A DNA stretch of 64,000 nt, taken from Salipiger sp. CCB-MM3. Its GTDB lineage: Bacteria > Pseudomonadota > Alphaproteobacteria > Rhodobacterales > Rhodobacteraceae. A program made the translations under genes and the position numbers. The notes beneath the pieces were generated by a model that was not told where the DNA came from, did not search any database, and saw nothing but the letters and a program-made list of their open reading frames with translations. Shown one piece after another: positions 24,896-33,767 of the stretch (within the stretch, counting starts at the first letter, position 1; every line of letters begins with the position of its first letter). The stretch is from assembly GCF_001687105.1 (NCBI RefSeq), contig NZ_CP014597.1, forward strand, positions 124,001-188,000, written 5' to 3'.

Positions 24896-25872
24896 GGTAC
24901 CCTGCATCCGAAAAGCTCGAGATTATCCGGCTCGTCGAGAGATCACATCTGCCCGCGGCGCGCACGCTGGAGATGTTCGGTATTCCGAAGACAACCTTCT
25001 ATCGTTGGTACGACCGATACCGATCCCTTGGCGAGGCCGGTCTCGAGGATCGCCGACCCCACCCGGGTCGGGTCTGGAACCGCATCCCTGATGATGTCCG
25101 GCAGGATGTGGTCGGCTTGGCGCTGGAGGAGCCCGAACTCTCTCCACGGGAGCTTGCGGTGCGCTTCACAGATACGAAGAAGTACTTTGTCTCAGAGGCT
25201 TCGGTGTATCGCATCCTCAAGGCGCACGACCTGATCCCGAGCCCTGCCTTCATCGTGGTCAAGGCTGCGGACGAGTTCCGCGATAAGACGAGCCGGCCAA
25301 ACCAGCTCTGGCAGACCGACTTCACGTACCTGAAGGTGATCGGTTGGGGTTGGTACTATCTGAGCACTATCCTGGATGACTTCAGCCGATATGTAATCGC
25401 CTGGAAGCTCTGCACGACCATGCGAGCCGAAGATGTCACTGACACACTCCAGCTCGCGCTGGAGGCGTCCGGTTGCGACCAGCCGACCGTGCTACACCGA
25501 CCACGACTTCTCAGCGACAACGGCTCGTCCTACATCGCAGGCGATCTCGCAATCTGGCTGAAGGACAAGCAGATGGAGCATGTGCGCGGGGCCCCCAACC
25601 ATCCGCAGACGCAGGGCAAGATCGAACGCTGGCACCAGACCCTGAAGAACCGCATCCTGCTGGAGAACCACTACCTCCCCGGCGCACTCGAGGCCGCGAT
25701 CGAGACCTTCGTCGACCACTACAACCATCAACGCGTCCATGAGAGCCTCGGAAACGTCACCCCGGCCGACGTCTACTTCGGTCGCGCCAAAGCCATCTTA
25801 GCCGAACGAAGGAGGATCAAGTCCGACACCATCCGCCAGCGCCGCTTGCTCAACCGAACTCAGGCGGCCTAA
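24892..25872 (+). CDS. IS3-family transposase OrfB (rve integrase)
   Basis: The 326-aa protein has an N-terminal HTH_21-like region and an rve catalytic domain. The acidic triad Asp143 (QTDFTY), Asp209 (LSDNGSSY) and Glu245 (GKIERWHQ) fits DD(35)E. It appears intact, so the element may be active. Confidence 0.92.
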   Translation: MRYPASEKLEIIRLVERSHLPAARTLEMFGIPKTTFYRWYDRYRSLGEAGLEDRRPHPGRVWNRIPDDVRQDVVGLALEEPELSPRELAVRFTDTKKYFVSEASVYRILKAHDLIPSPAFIVVKAADEFRDKTSRPNQLWQTDFTYLKVIGWGWYYLSTILDDFSRYVIAWKLCTTMRAEDVTDTLQLALEASGCDQPTVLHRPRLLSDNGSSYIAGDLAIWLKDKQMEHVRGAPNHPQTQGKIERWHQTLKNRILLENHYLPGALEAAIETFVDHYNHQRVHESLGNVTPADVYFGRAKAILAERRRIKSDTIRQRRLLNRTQAA

Positions 25873-25925
25873 CCTCGAACAGTATGAGCCAGACCCTCCT
25901 GACCGGCTGAGCATTCCGGGTCCCA

Positions 25926-26398
25926 AATTATGTGATGACGGACAGGCCAATGATGCGGACATTCACTGCGAGAGCACTGGACGGCAGGCTCGCGGACTTT
26001 CCGGCCATTCGGCGATTAGCTGGTGCAATTGCAGTATGACGAAAGAATTACTCGCAGCCGCAGCAAGCGGGGTTCTGCGCCGCAGCGCAGATCACGATAG
26101 CGGTCGTTCAACGCCGCACCAAACCCGGGAGCCTAAACCCACCATTCGCTGCGCCTTGCCGCAGCGCCGCCGATGCGGACTCTGCGAACATTCGCTGCAT
26201 TGCGGCAACTCTTCCCCTGGAATGGAGAGTGTCGCTTTCGCTTACGCTTGGGTGCTCGGAGGTGGCAAAAGAACCGCCCACCAAACAGAGCATCAAAACT
26301 GATGCCAACTTGGAATTTAACTTGACGCAACAGCTTCGGTATCGCTCCGGCATCCCGCTTGCCCTCCCGGCGAGCCCCTCAAGATATCGGAGTATTCC
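25926..26398. other. Region right of the IS3 element, no gene recognised
   Basis: Short frames overlap on both strands without start signals. This may be debris from the junction between the left part of the window and the metabolic block. Confidence 0.4.
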
Positions 26399-27613
26399 AT
26401 GCCTATCGGAGTCTGGGCCCTGACGGCCGCGGCGCTCGCCATCGGAATGGCGGAGTTCGTGATCGTCGGCATCTTGCCCCAAATCGCGCGCGACACCGAG
26501 GTGAGCCTCGCCACCGCCGGTCTCACCGTCAGCATCTACGCTCTGGCGGTGGCTGTCGCCGCCCCTCTTCTCACCGCCGTCACCGGGCGGTTCGACCGCA
26601 AGAAGCTCGTGCTCGGGCTGATGGTGCTGTTTGTCATCGCCAACACGCTCTCGGCCCTCGCGCCGACCTTCGGCACGCTGCTGATCGGCCGCATCCTGTC
26701 GGGCGTGGTGCAGGGCGTCTTCTACTCGGTCGCCACGGTGGTCGCCGCACAGCTGGTGCCCAAAGAGAAGGCCGGGCAGGCTATCGCCACCATGTTCACC
26801 GGCATCACCCTGTCGCTGATCTCCGGCGTGCCGGTCGGCACGTTCATCGCGAATTATTTCGGCTGGCGCGCGACCTTCGTCGCTGTGACCGGCATCGGCG
26901 TGCTGTCCTTCCTCGCGCTGGCCTGGCTGCTGCCGCGCAACATCGAACGGCCCGCGCCCTCGTCCTTCCTTGAGCAGATGTCGGTGGTGCTGAAGCCGCG
27001 GCTGGCGCTGCTCTTCGCGATCACCCTCGTTGGCTATGGCGGCTCTTTCGTGGCCTTCACGTATCTCTCGCCGATCCTCGAGCAGTTCACCGGCATGTCC
27101 CCGAACGGGATCGGCACGCTGCTGTTCTTCTACGGCGTCGCCGTGGCGATCGGGAACCTGATCTGTGCCCGTATCGCCGACCGCGTTGGCGCCATGCCGG
27201 TGCTGCTTGGCATCTATGGCGTGATGGCGCTGGCGCTGCTGCTGCTGATCCCCTTCGCCGGCAACCTGATGACGGTCGTTCCGCTGGTGATCATCTGGGG
27301 CATCGTCGCCTTCGGCTCGGTGTCGATTCTACAGCTCTACGCGGTGAACCAGGCCAGCCTGATCGCCCCGCGACTGGTGAACGCGACGTCGAGCATGAAC
27401 ATCTCGGCCTTCAACCTCGGCATCGCGCTTGGTGCGGGCGGCGGCGGCTGGGTTGTCGATCACCTCGGGCTTGGGATGACCGGGCCGGTGGCCGGGATTG
27501 TGGTGCTGGCGGGCCTCGTGCTGGCGCTGATCAGCGCGCGCGTCGACCGCCGCCATTGTGCCGCGCTGCGCGCCGGGAACGGTGGTACCTGTCCGGACGA
27601 GGTTGCGGCCTGA
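26399..27613 (+). CDS. MFS transporter (AraJ/DHA-like exporter)
   Basis: The 404-aa protein has 12 predicted membrane helices. The start region (ALAIGMAEFVIVGILPQIARD), the loop motif GRFDRKKL between helices 2 and 3, and RILSGVVQGVFYSVA are typical of drug:H+ antiporter MFS such as AraJ/NepI-type exporters. The substrate is unknown. It heads a redox gene group and may export an electrophile, purine or sugar. A CGGAG site precedes the ATG. Confidence 0.88.
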   Translation: MPIGVWALTAAALAIGMAEFVIVGILPQIARDTEVSLATAGLTVSIYALAVAVAAPLLTAVTGRFDRKKLVLGLMVLFVIANTLSALAPTFGTLLIGRILSGVVQGVFYSVATVVAAQLVPKEKAGQAIATMFTGITLSLISGVPVGTFIANYFGWRATFVAVTGIGVLSFLALAWLLPRNIERPAPSSFLEQMSVVLKPRLALLFAITLVGYGGSFVAFTYLSPILEQFTGMSPNGIGTLLFFYGVAVAIGNLICARIADRVGAMPVLLGIYGVMALALLLLIPFAGNLMTVVPLVIIWGIVAFGSVSILQLYAVNQASLIAPRLVNATSSMNISAFNLGIALGAGGGGWVVDHLGLGMTGPVAGIVVLAGLVLALISARVDRRHCAALRAGNGGTCPDEVAA

Positions 27614-27647
27614 TCGGCAACACCCCGCAAGCAGCGAAGCGGCGGCC

Positions 27648-28544
27648 CTATGCGGCCGCCGTTTCCGTGTTCAGCGCCAACTGCCGCAGCGTTTCCAGCA
27701 GCGGCGACGGATCCTCGCGCCGCCAAGCCAGCGCCACGCTGAGCGTCGGTGCAGGCTCCTCGAGATCGACGATGCGCATGTCGTCGCTGGTGGCGCAGTC
27801 GATGCGATTGGTGACGAAGCTCACGCCCATGCCTGCCTCGACGAGGCACAGGCAGGTCTGTCCCTCGGTGCAATCCTTCACTTTCGGCCGGAAGCCCGAG
27901 ACCGCACAGGCGCGGATGATCTCGTCATGCACGCCGGGGTTTTCCGACCGCGGCGGGATGATGAAGGTCTCGCCCGCGAAGGCCGAGAGCGGCATCGGCC
28001 CGAGGCCGAGCGATTTCAGATGCGGGTGGTTCGTCGGCACCGCAAGGCGCATCTGCTCGGAGTGAATCTCCCGCACCTCCAGCGCGTCATCCGCCGCCGG
28101 GGCGAGCAGGAAGGCGGCGTCGATCTCGGCGGCCAGCAGCGCCTTCACCTGCGCATCGGTGGGCAGCTCGTGGATCGACACGTCGATCCCCGGATGCGCC
28201 TCGCGGAAGCCGCGGATCACCGCCGGGAAAACCGTCTGCATGGCAAGCGGCGTCACCCCGATGGCAAAGCGCTTGCTCTCTTCGGCGATGGCGTGGCGGA
28301 CGGCACGCTGCACCTGATCGAGATGCGCCAGCAGCCCCTCGGCCTCGCGCCGCAGCACCACGCCGGCGGCGGTCAGCGCGACGCGGCGGGTGGTGCGGTC
28401 AAAGAGCTTCACCCCCAGCTTGTGCTCGAGCTGGGCGATGGTCTTGGTCACCACCGGCTGGCTCATGTTCAGCTGCTCGGCGGCCCGGTTGAAGTTCAGC
28501 GTCTCGGCGACCCGCACGAAGCAGCGCAATTCCTTGATTTCCAT
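27648..28544 (-). CDS. LysR-family transcriptional regulator
   Basis: The 298-aa protein has the LysR winged HTH at the N-terminus (LRCFVRVAETLNFNRAAEQLNMSQPVVTKTIAQLE) and a type-2 periplasmic-binding-like effector domain (about 90-298). Divergent transcription from trxB, 76 bp away, suggests that it controls the thiol module, as LysR proteins usually do for the divergent neighbour. The effector domain has four cysteines (two near residue 210), so redox sensing is possible but unproven. Confidence 0.92.
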   Translation of the reverse strand: MEIKELRCFVRVAETLNFNRAAEQLNMSQPVVTKTIAQLEHKLGVKLFDRTTRRVALTAAGVVLRREAEGLLAHLDQVQRAVRHAIAEESKRFAIGVTPLAMQTVFPAVIRGFREAHPGIDVSIHELPTDAQVKALLAAEIDAAFLLAPAADDALEVREIHSEQMRLAVPTNHPHLKSLGLGPMPLSAFAGETFIIPPRSENPGVHDEIIRACAVSGFRPKVKDCTEGQTCLCLVEAGMGVSFVTNRIDCATSDDMRIVDLEEPAPTLSVALAWRREDPSPLLETLRQLALNTETAAA

Positions 28545-28620
28545 GGCGCCCTCATTGATGCGATATGAGAATATATGGCGATAGCGTATTAGAACTTAAT
28601 CATTCGCCTTTGGGGCATAT

Positions 28621-29610
28621 ATGACCGCCGTAGCAACAAACGGCAAGGTCATGCACAGAAGACTCATCATCCTCGGCTCCGGCCCGGCAGGCTATACGGC
28701 GGCGATCTACGCGGCCCGCGCCGGGCTGTCGCCGCTGCTGCTGACCGGGCTCGAGCCCGGCGGACAGCTCACCATCACCACCGACGTGGAAAACTACCCC
28801 GGCTTCGCCGACCCCATTCAGGGCCCCTGGCTGGTCGAGCAGATGCGCGAGCAGGCGCTGCGCATGGGCACCGAGATCGTCACCGACATGGTGACCGAGG
28901 CACGGCTGACCGGCAAGCGCACGCTCAAGGGCGACAGCGGCACGACGTATAGCTACGACGCGCTGATCATCGCGACCGGCGCACGGGCAAAATGGCTTGG
29001 CCTGCCGTCGGAGACGCATTTTCAGGGCGGCGGGGTTTCGGCTTGCGCCACCTGTGACGGGTTCTTCTACCGCGGCCGCACCGTGGTCGTGGTCGGCGGC
29101 GGCAACACCGCCGTGGAAGAGGCGCTGTTCCTCGCGGGCATCGCCGGGCGGGTGATCCTCGTGCATCGCCGGGACAGCCTGCGCGCCGAGAAGGTGCTGC
29201 AGGATCGGCTCTTCGCCCACCCGAAAATCGAGGTCATCTGGAACGCCGAGGTTGCCGAGATCATCGGCACCGAGACCCCGCGCGTGGTCACCGGCGTGAT
29301 CCTGAAAGACCGGATCGCGGGCACGGTGGAAAAACTCGACGCCGAGGGTGTCTTCGTGGCCATCGGCCACAGCCCGGCGACCGAGCTTTTCAACAACCAG
29401 TTGCCGCTCAAGCCCGGTGGCTACCTGCGGACCAAACCCGGCAGCACCGCGACGGCGCTGCCCGGGGTCTTTGCCGCCGGTGACGTGACCGACGACCAGT
29501 TCCGTCAGGCGGTGACCGCCGCCGGACAGGGCTGCATGGCGGCGCTTGAGGCCGACCGCTACCTCGCGGGGCTGCCTCTCGACCTCCCGGCCGAGCCCGC
29601 CTCGGCCTGA
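28621..29610 (+). CDS. trxB: Thioredoxin reductase
   Basis: The 329-aa flavoprotein has an FAD GxGxxG (GSGPAGYTAAIY, 20-30), the redox CATC (142-145) and an NADPH site (VVGGGNTAVEEAL). It transfers electrons from NADPH to thioredoxin. Compared with housekeeping TrxB it has about ten extra N-terminal residues; ATG 28651 is an alternative start. It leads an apparent operon with trxA, osmC and grx. It is probably a second, accessory reductase. Confidence 0.93.
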   Translation: MTAVATNGKVMHRRLIILGSGPAGYTAAIYAARAGLSPLLLTGLEPGGQLTITTDVENYPGFADPIQGPWLVEQMREQALRMGTEIVTDMVTEARLTGKRTLKGDSGTTYSYDALIIATGARAKWLGLPSETHFQGGGVSACATCDGFFYRGRTVVVVGGGNTAVEEALFLAGIAGRVILVHRRDSLRAEKVLQDRLFAHPKIEVIWNAEVAEIIGTETPRVVTGVILKDRIAGTVEKLDAEGVFVAIGHSPATELFNNQLPLKPGGYLRTKPGSTATALPGVFAAGDVTDDQFRQAVTAAGQGCMAALEADRYLAGLPLDLPAEPASA

Positions 29611-29649
29611 CCCAATCCCAACCCAAAGTTCAAGCCAATGGAGACAGAC

Positions 29650-29973
29650 ATGGCAGATGTAACGACGCTCGATACGAGCAATTTCGATGGCTTCATGCAG
29701 GCGCCCGGCACCGTGAAGGTGGTGCGCTTCTGGGCCACCTGGTGCCGCCCCTGCATCGCGCTCGAGCCGACCTACAACGAGGTCGCGGGCGAGATGAAGG
29801 ACAGCGCCAACTTTGGTGAGGTCGACATCGACCTCGCTCCCGAGATCGCCGGAGCCTTCGGCATCCGCTCGGTGCCGACCGTACTGGTGTTCAAGGACGG
29901 CAAGCCGGTCGACATGGTCGTCGGCCTGAACCCCAAAGACAAATACACCGCCGCCGTGAAGAGCGCGGCGTAA
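29650..29973 (+). CDS. trxA: Thioredoxin with WCRPC active site
   Basis: The 107-aa protein has the thioredoxin fold and the redox motif WCRPC (Cys32, Cys35). Arg in place of the usual Gly (WCGPC) may shift the redox potential. The cis-proline loop SVPTV is present. GGAG precedes ATG 29650; an ATG at 29638 is also possible. It lies 39 nt after trxB. Confidence 0.9.
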   Translation: MADVTTLDTSNFDGFMQAPGTVKVVRFWATWCRPCIALEPTYNEVAGEMKDSANFGEVDIDLAPEIAGAFGIRSVPTVLVFKDGKPVDMVVGLNPKDKYTAAVKSAA

Positions 29974-29987
29974 GAGGAGTAGAGCAA

Positions 29988-30419
29988 ATGGCTGATATCA
30001 AAATGACCTCCACCTGGACCGGTGGCTTCAAGGGCGAAGGCAAGATCACCGGCGAGGGCTGGGACGTGGGCATCGGCATCCCGACCGAACTCGGCGGCAG
30101 CGGCGCGGGGGCCGACCCCAAGTCGCTCTTCACCGCCTCCACGCTGGCCTGCTTCACCGCCACCCTGCGCGCGATCACCGAGGGCAAGAAGGTCCCGGTC
30201 GAGACGATCTCGGTCGACACGGACGCCCAAGCCGGTGACGACGATTTCGCGATCCGTCACGTGGCGCGCGTCACCCTGACAGCAGGCTCGAGTGATGCGG
30301 ACACCGCGGCCGCCGAGGCGGCCATCGAACGGGCCGACGCGATCTGTGCCGTCGGCAACATCGCCCGCAAGGCTGGCGTAACCATCGCGGTCGAAGCAGA
30401 CGTGCGCGTCGCCGCCTGA
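29988..30419 (+). CDS. OsmC/Ohr-family thiol peroxidase
   Basis: The 143-aa protein has the OsmC fold. GADPKSLFTASTLACFTATL holds the first cysteine and DAICAVGNIAR the second, matching the two-cysteine peroxidase pair that reduces organic hydroperoxides. It lies 14 nt after the thioredoxin gene, which would fit either thioredoxin or dihydrolipoamide recycling. It is closer to the OsmC/YhfA general group than to strict Ohr, judged by eye. Confidence 0.88.
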   Translation: MADIKMTSTWTGGFKGEGKITGEGWDVGIGIPTELGGSGAGADPKSLFTASTLACFTATLRAITEGKKVPVETISVDTDAQAGDDDFAIRHVARVTLTAGSSDADTAAAEAAIERADAICAVGNIARKAGVTIAVEADVRVAA

Positions 30420-30435
30420 GGCCGCGCCGCTCTGA

Positions 30436-30462
30436 CCGGTCCCGGCCTCGCGCCGGGACCGG
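30436..30462. terminator. GC-rich hairpin between osmC and grx
   Basis: CCGGTCCCGGC (30436-30446) pairs perfectly with GCCGGGACCGG (30452-30462) around a 5-nt loop. No T-tract follows, so it may attenuate or stabilise RNA rather than end transcription. Confidence 0.55.
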
Positions 30463-30518
30463 CATGCACACGAGGCGCTCCTTTCCCGGTTCAGCCAAAC
30501 AATACCCAGGAGGCTTTC

Positions 30519-30776
30519 ATGCCCAAGATCGACATCTACACCTCGCCCTTCTGCGGCTACTGCTCGCGCGCCAAAATGGTGCTCGACAAGAAGGGTGCAG
30601 ACTACACGGACATCAACATCATGGTGGTTCCGGAGGGACGCCGCGAAATGCTGTCGCGCTCGGGCGGCGCCCACACCGTGCCGCAGATCTTCATCGGCGA
30701 CATCCACGTCGGCGGCTGCAGCGAGCTTCTGGCGCTCGAGCGGGCCGGAAAGCTGGACGCACTTCTGGAAGGCTGA
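30519..30776 (+). CDS. grxC: Glutaredoxin 3
   Basis: The 85-aa dithiol glutaredoxin has CGYC (Cys12-Cys15), a TVPQIFIGDIHVGG cis-proline and glutathione-binding loop, and normal GrxC length. It reduces disulphides using glutathione. With TrxB, Trx and OsmC it makes a compact thiol-repair set. Confidence 0.93.
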   Translation: MPKIDIYTSPFCGYCSRAKMVLDKKGADYTDINIMVVPEGRREMLSRSGGAHTVPQIFIGDIHVGGCSELLALERAGKLDALLEG

Positions 30777-30914
30777 GCCAGGCCTGCCGCGGGGTCGGCG
30801 ACTGATCGAAAATCGCAATCAATCGGAGCGCCGGAAAGAATTTATCTTTTGCCGCCCCGACCGATACGCCTGTGCCGCTGCGGCACCGTTCCTGTTTCCC
30901 TGTGGAGAGTTCCC

Positions 30915-31400
30915 ATGACGTTTGACCTCATCACCTTCGTCCTCGTGGTCGGCATCGGCGCGACCATCGCGCTTGACCTCTGGGGCCTCATCACCGCGAA
31001 GATCGGTTGGATGCCCGGCACGCATTGGCCCTCGGTGGGGCGCTGGCTGCTGGGCATTCCCGCGGGCCGGCTGGTGCTCGACGGCGGTGATGACCGCGCG
31101 CACAGTGTGGGCGAGGTCCTGACCGGCTGGGTCTTTCACTATGCCATCGGCATCGCCTATGCGGTCATGTTCCCGCTCTTTTGGGGCGTTGATTTCATCT
31201 CCGCTCCGACCGTGTTTCCCTTCGTTTTGATCGGGGTGATCATCAGCACACTGGCCGGTCTCGTCATCCTGATGCCTGGCATGGGCGGCGGCATCTTCGC
31301 GCGCAAGCTGCCCAACGCCGGGGCGATGATGACCTACGTGCTCGTGGCGCATGTGGTCTTTGCCATTGCGCAATACCTGCTGGCGCTGCTGGTCGCCTGA
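30915..31400 (+). CDS. DUF2938-type membrane protein
   Basis: The 161-aa protein has four membrane helices (LITFVLVVGIGATIALDLWGL, VFHYAIGIAYAVMFPLFW, FPFVLIGVIISTLAGLVILM, MMTYVLVAHVVFAIAQYLLALL) and the WMPGTHWPSVGRW loop seen in DUF2938 proteins. Its function is unknown. GGAGAG lies 6 nt before ATG 30915. It often neighbours redox genes, here grx. Confidence 0.8.
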   Translation: MTFDLITFVLVVGIGATIALDLWGLITAKIGWMPGTHWPSVGRWLLGIPAGRLVLDGGDDRAHSVGEVLTGWVFHYAIGIAYAVMFPLFWGVDFISAPTVFPFVLIGVIISTLAGLVILMPGMGGGIFARKLPNAGAMMTYVLVAHVVFAIAQYLLALLVA

Positions 31401-31604
31401 AGATGTGCCACGCAATTGAGGGACCATTTCCTCGCCACTCAGGGCAGAGCGGCGGAGCGATTACGGAACTTCCTACCGTCCGCTGCGGTCGCACAGTTCT
31501 TGCCGAGGCGAAGGTCGCAAAAGGGCTCGAAGCCCGCGTCGGCACGTAGTTCCTCGCACGTCCGGCCTCGGCTGGCGAACGGCGTGCGCCGTTCGCCGAT
31601 GGTA

Positions 31605-32237
31605 TCAAATGTCGACCGACTCCGCGATGCTCAGAGCATCCTCAAGTTCAACGCCCAGGTACCGGACCGTACTGTCCACCTTGGTGTGACCGAGCAGGAG
31701 CTGGACCGCGCGAAGATTGCCTGTTTTGCGGTAGATTTGTGCAGCCTTGGTGCGCCTCAGCGAGTGCGTGCCGTAGCCGCTCGGCTCGAGACCGATCGCC
31801 GTCACCCACTCTCGGACGAGCCGCGCGTATTGTCGCGTCGAAATGTGCGGCCTGGCATGAAACCGGCTCGGGAACATGAAGGCGCAGCCGATCATCTCCG
31901 GCCGCTTCACCCACGCCGAGATCGAAGCTCGGGTGTTTTCCGTGACTTCAAACTGAACGGGGCGGCGCGTCTTGCTCTGGATGACCGATACGCGTTCGCG
32001 GACACGATCGCCGACAACGAGCTGGGCGACCCTCAGACCGACGAGGTCGCAGCCCCGCAACTTGCTGTCGATGGCGAGATTGAACAGAGCGAGATCGCGA
32101 AGGTTGCTCGCGAGTTCGAGGCGCGCTCGGATCGCCCAGACCTGTTTCGGCAGCAGAGGCCGTTTCTGGCCAACGAGCCTACCACGGTTCCAAGGGCGTC
32201 GCTTCGGCTTGATGGCGGGGAGTTGGATTCTGGACAT
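31605..32237 (-). CDS. Tyrosine recombinase/integrase, short form
   Basis: The 210-aa protein has RPLLPKQVWAIRARLELA as a compact N-terminus and a catalytic domain. The boxes are IDSKLRGCDLV (Arg I), THSLRRTKAA (HxxR), LLGHTKVDST (His III) and VRYLGVEL (Tyr). Proteins of this size are common beside IS elements in alphaproteobacteria. GGAGAAAG precedes the ATG at 32237; a longer frame to 32432 is unlikely. It is separate from the recombinase at 8.9 kb. Confidence 0.88.
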   Translation of the reverse strand: MSRIQLPAIKPKRRPWNRGRLVGQKRPLLPKQVWAIRARLELASNLRDLALFNLAIDSKLRGCDLVGLRVAQLVVGDRVRERVSVIQSKTRRPVQFEVTENTRASISAWVKRPEMIGCAFMFPSRFHARPHISTRQYARLVREWVTAIGLEPSGYGTHSLRRTKAAQIYRKTGNLRAVQLLLGHTKVDSTVRYLGVELEDALSIAESVDI

Positions 32238-32759
32238 GAGACTTTCTCCATCCGTCCCTCCCGGCCCAGGCGTCGACATCGCGTGACCCCTAGATATTAA
32301 GCGATGTCGCGAATGACCGGTGAAGAAGATTGGCTCCGGGCCGCCGCCGCCGCACTGCCGCATGTCTGCACCGAGCCCAGTTGTGCCATTGCCCAGCTTT
32401 GTGTTTGCTGCAAATGCATTCTGCGATTGCAAAGCCAGAATTCACCCATTCGCCTCGACTGGGCGCTCTGAGAAGTGGTTCTCTGTCATGAGAGCATAGG
32501 TGGTCAGGGGGCAGACAGACCAGCCAACTTTGGATGTACTGTATGTCAGACCACGCATTGTGAAAGATCGTCGATCAGAACGCCTTGCCAGCAGTTAGAA
32601 TAGGTCGAGTGAAAGCCAAAACCCCTACAGTCGGACAACTCCGGAGCGCCATGTGTGGCTCCCTCAATTCGTCATGCCCCGAAGTGACGAAGCTTGACAG
32701 ACCGTGGCACGCTCCGTACCTCGGATGTCAATTCGGAAATTCCCGAAATGAGGGCTGGG
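32238..32759. other. Intergenic region upstream of the amino-acid operon
   Basis: No gene is recognised. The right part holds two palindromes (32668-32747) that may control the operon. Confidence 0.45.
32668..32747. promoter_or_regulatory. Two palindromes upstream of the DoeB-like gene
   Basis: TTCGTCA (32668-32674) and TGACGAA (32685-32691) form a 7-bp inverted repeat. A 16-bp imperfect palindrome, TTCGGAAATTCCCGAA, lies at 32732-32747, about 12 nt before the start codon. Both are operator-like; the regulator is not in the window. Confidence 0.45.
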
Positions 32760-33767
32760 ATGATAGCGACGCCGATAGCAACTGAGGTGGATTTCAATGC
32801 GCCGGGCAAGCAGCAGGGCTACCTGCGTGTCCCGCATTCGGTGCATCGCTCGGCCTATGGTTGGCTGCCCATTCCGATCACGGTGCTCCGCAACGGGGAC
32901 GGACCGACGCTGGTGATCACCGCAGGCGTCCATGGCGATGAATACGAAGGGCAGATCGCGGTCGCTGAATTGGCGCGCGACCTGCAGCCCGAAGACATCC
33001 GGGGTCGTCTGATCCTTCTGCCGATGCTCAACTTTCCCGCCGCCGAGGCGGGTACACGGGTCTCGCCGCTCGACGAGGGCAATCTCAATCGGCTGTTTCC
33101 CGGGGACCCAAAAGGCAGCCCCAGTCAGATCATTGCCCATTGGCACGAGGAGGTGCTGATGCCGCTGGCCGACTATGCGGTCGATCTGCATTCCGGAGGC
33201 TCTTCGCTGCTCTATCCCGCAACCCTGCTGCGCGGGCCGGCGCATAGCCCGGAGGAGGCCGAGGCGCTGGCGCGGCTGCAGGAGGCCTTCGATCTGCCCT
33301 ATGCCTGGGTCTTCACCTCGGGCGGTGGGCGCCGCAGCACGGCAAGGACTGCCATGGGCGCCGCGAACCGAAAGGGCGTGGTCAACGTCATGGCAGAGCT
33401 GGGCGGCGCTGGCGCGGTGACCCCTGACGTGCTGGCGCTTACGCGGCGGGGCCTTCGGCGCATTCTGCACGGCCTTGGCATGCTTCCGGGATACACAAAG
33501 GATGCGGCGCGGGGCACGCGCGAACTCAATGCACTGGGCTCGATCTACGCCTATGAGCCGGGCCTTTTCGAGCCGCTGAAAGACATCGGCGCGTCAGTCG
33601 CCGAAGGAGAGACGATCGCCCATATCCATCATCCAGAGACGCCGAGCCGGATGCCCACCGAGGTGGTCTCGCCTTTCACGGGGCTGGTGCTTTGCCTGCG
33701 GGCCATGGCGCAGGTGCGGCGGGGCGACGCGCTCTATCAGATCGCCAAGGAGGCGACGTCTGCATGA
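32760..33767 (+). CDS. AstE/DoeB-like zinc deacylase (M14-type)
   Basis: The 335-aa protein belongs to the succinylglutamate desuccinylase/aspartoacylase group. The zinc ligands are GVHGDE (His58, Glu61) and DLHSGG (His144). It is closest to DoeB/EutE, which removes acetate from N-acetyl-diaminobutyrate in ectoine breakdown. The ectoine hydrolase gene is absent here, so another N-acyl amino acid may be the substrate. GAGGG precedes ATG 32760. Its stop overlaps the next gene (ATGA). Confidence 0.82.
   Translation: MIATPIATEVDFNAPGKQQGYLRVPHSVHRSAYGWLPIPITVLRNGDGPTLVITAGVHGDEYEGQIAVAELARDLQPEDIRGRLILLPMLNFPAAEAGTRVSPLDEGNLNRLFPGDPKGSPSQIIAHWHEEVLMPLADYAVDLHSGGSSLLYPATLLRGPAHSPEEAEALARLQEAFDLPYAWVFTSGGGRRSTARTAMGAANRKGVVNVMAELGGAGAVTPDVLALTRRGLRRILHGLGMLPGYTKDAARGTRELNALGSIYAYEPGLFEPLKDIGASVAEGETIAHIHHPETPSRMPTEVVSPFTGLVLCLRAMAQVRRGDALYQIAKEATSA

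Larger units (their letters stand above)
24456..25925 (+). mobile_element. IS3-family insertion sequence, about 1.47 kb
   Basis: Imperfect terminal repeats begin TGGGAC on both ends and share AGGAGGGTCTGGCTCAT, with one extra T in the left copy. Two overlapping transposase frames lie between. The bases outside (GCGCCCA on the left, AATTATG on the right) show no target duplication. Either a rearrangement occurred after insertion or the ends are set slightly wrong. Confidence 0.8.
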
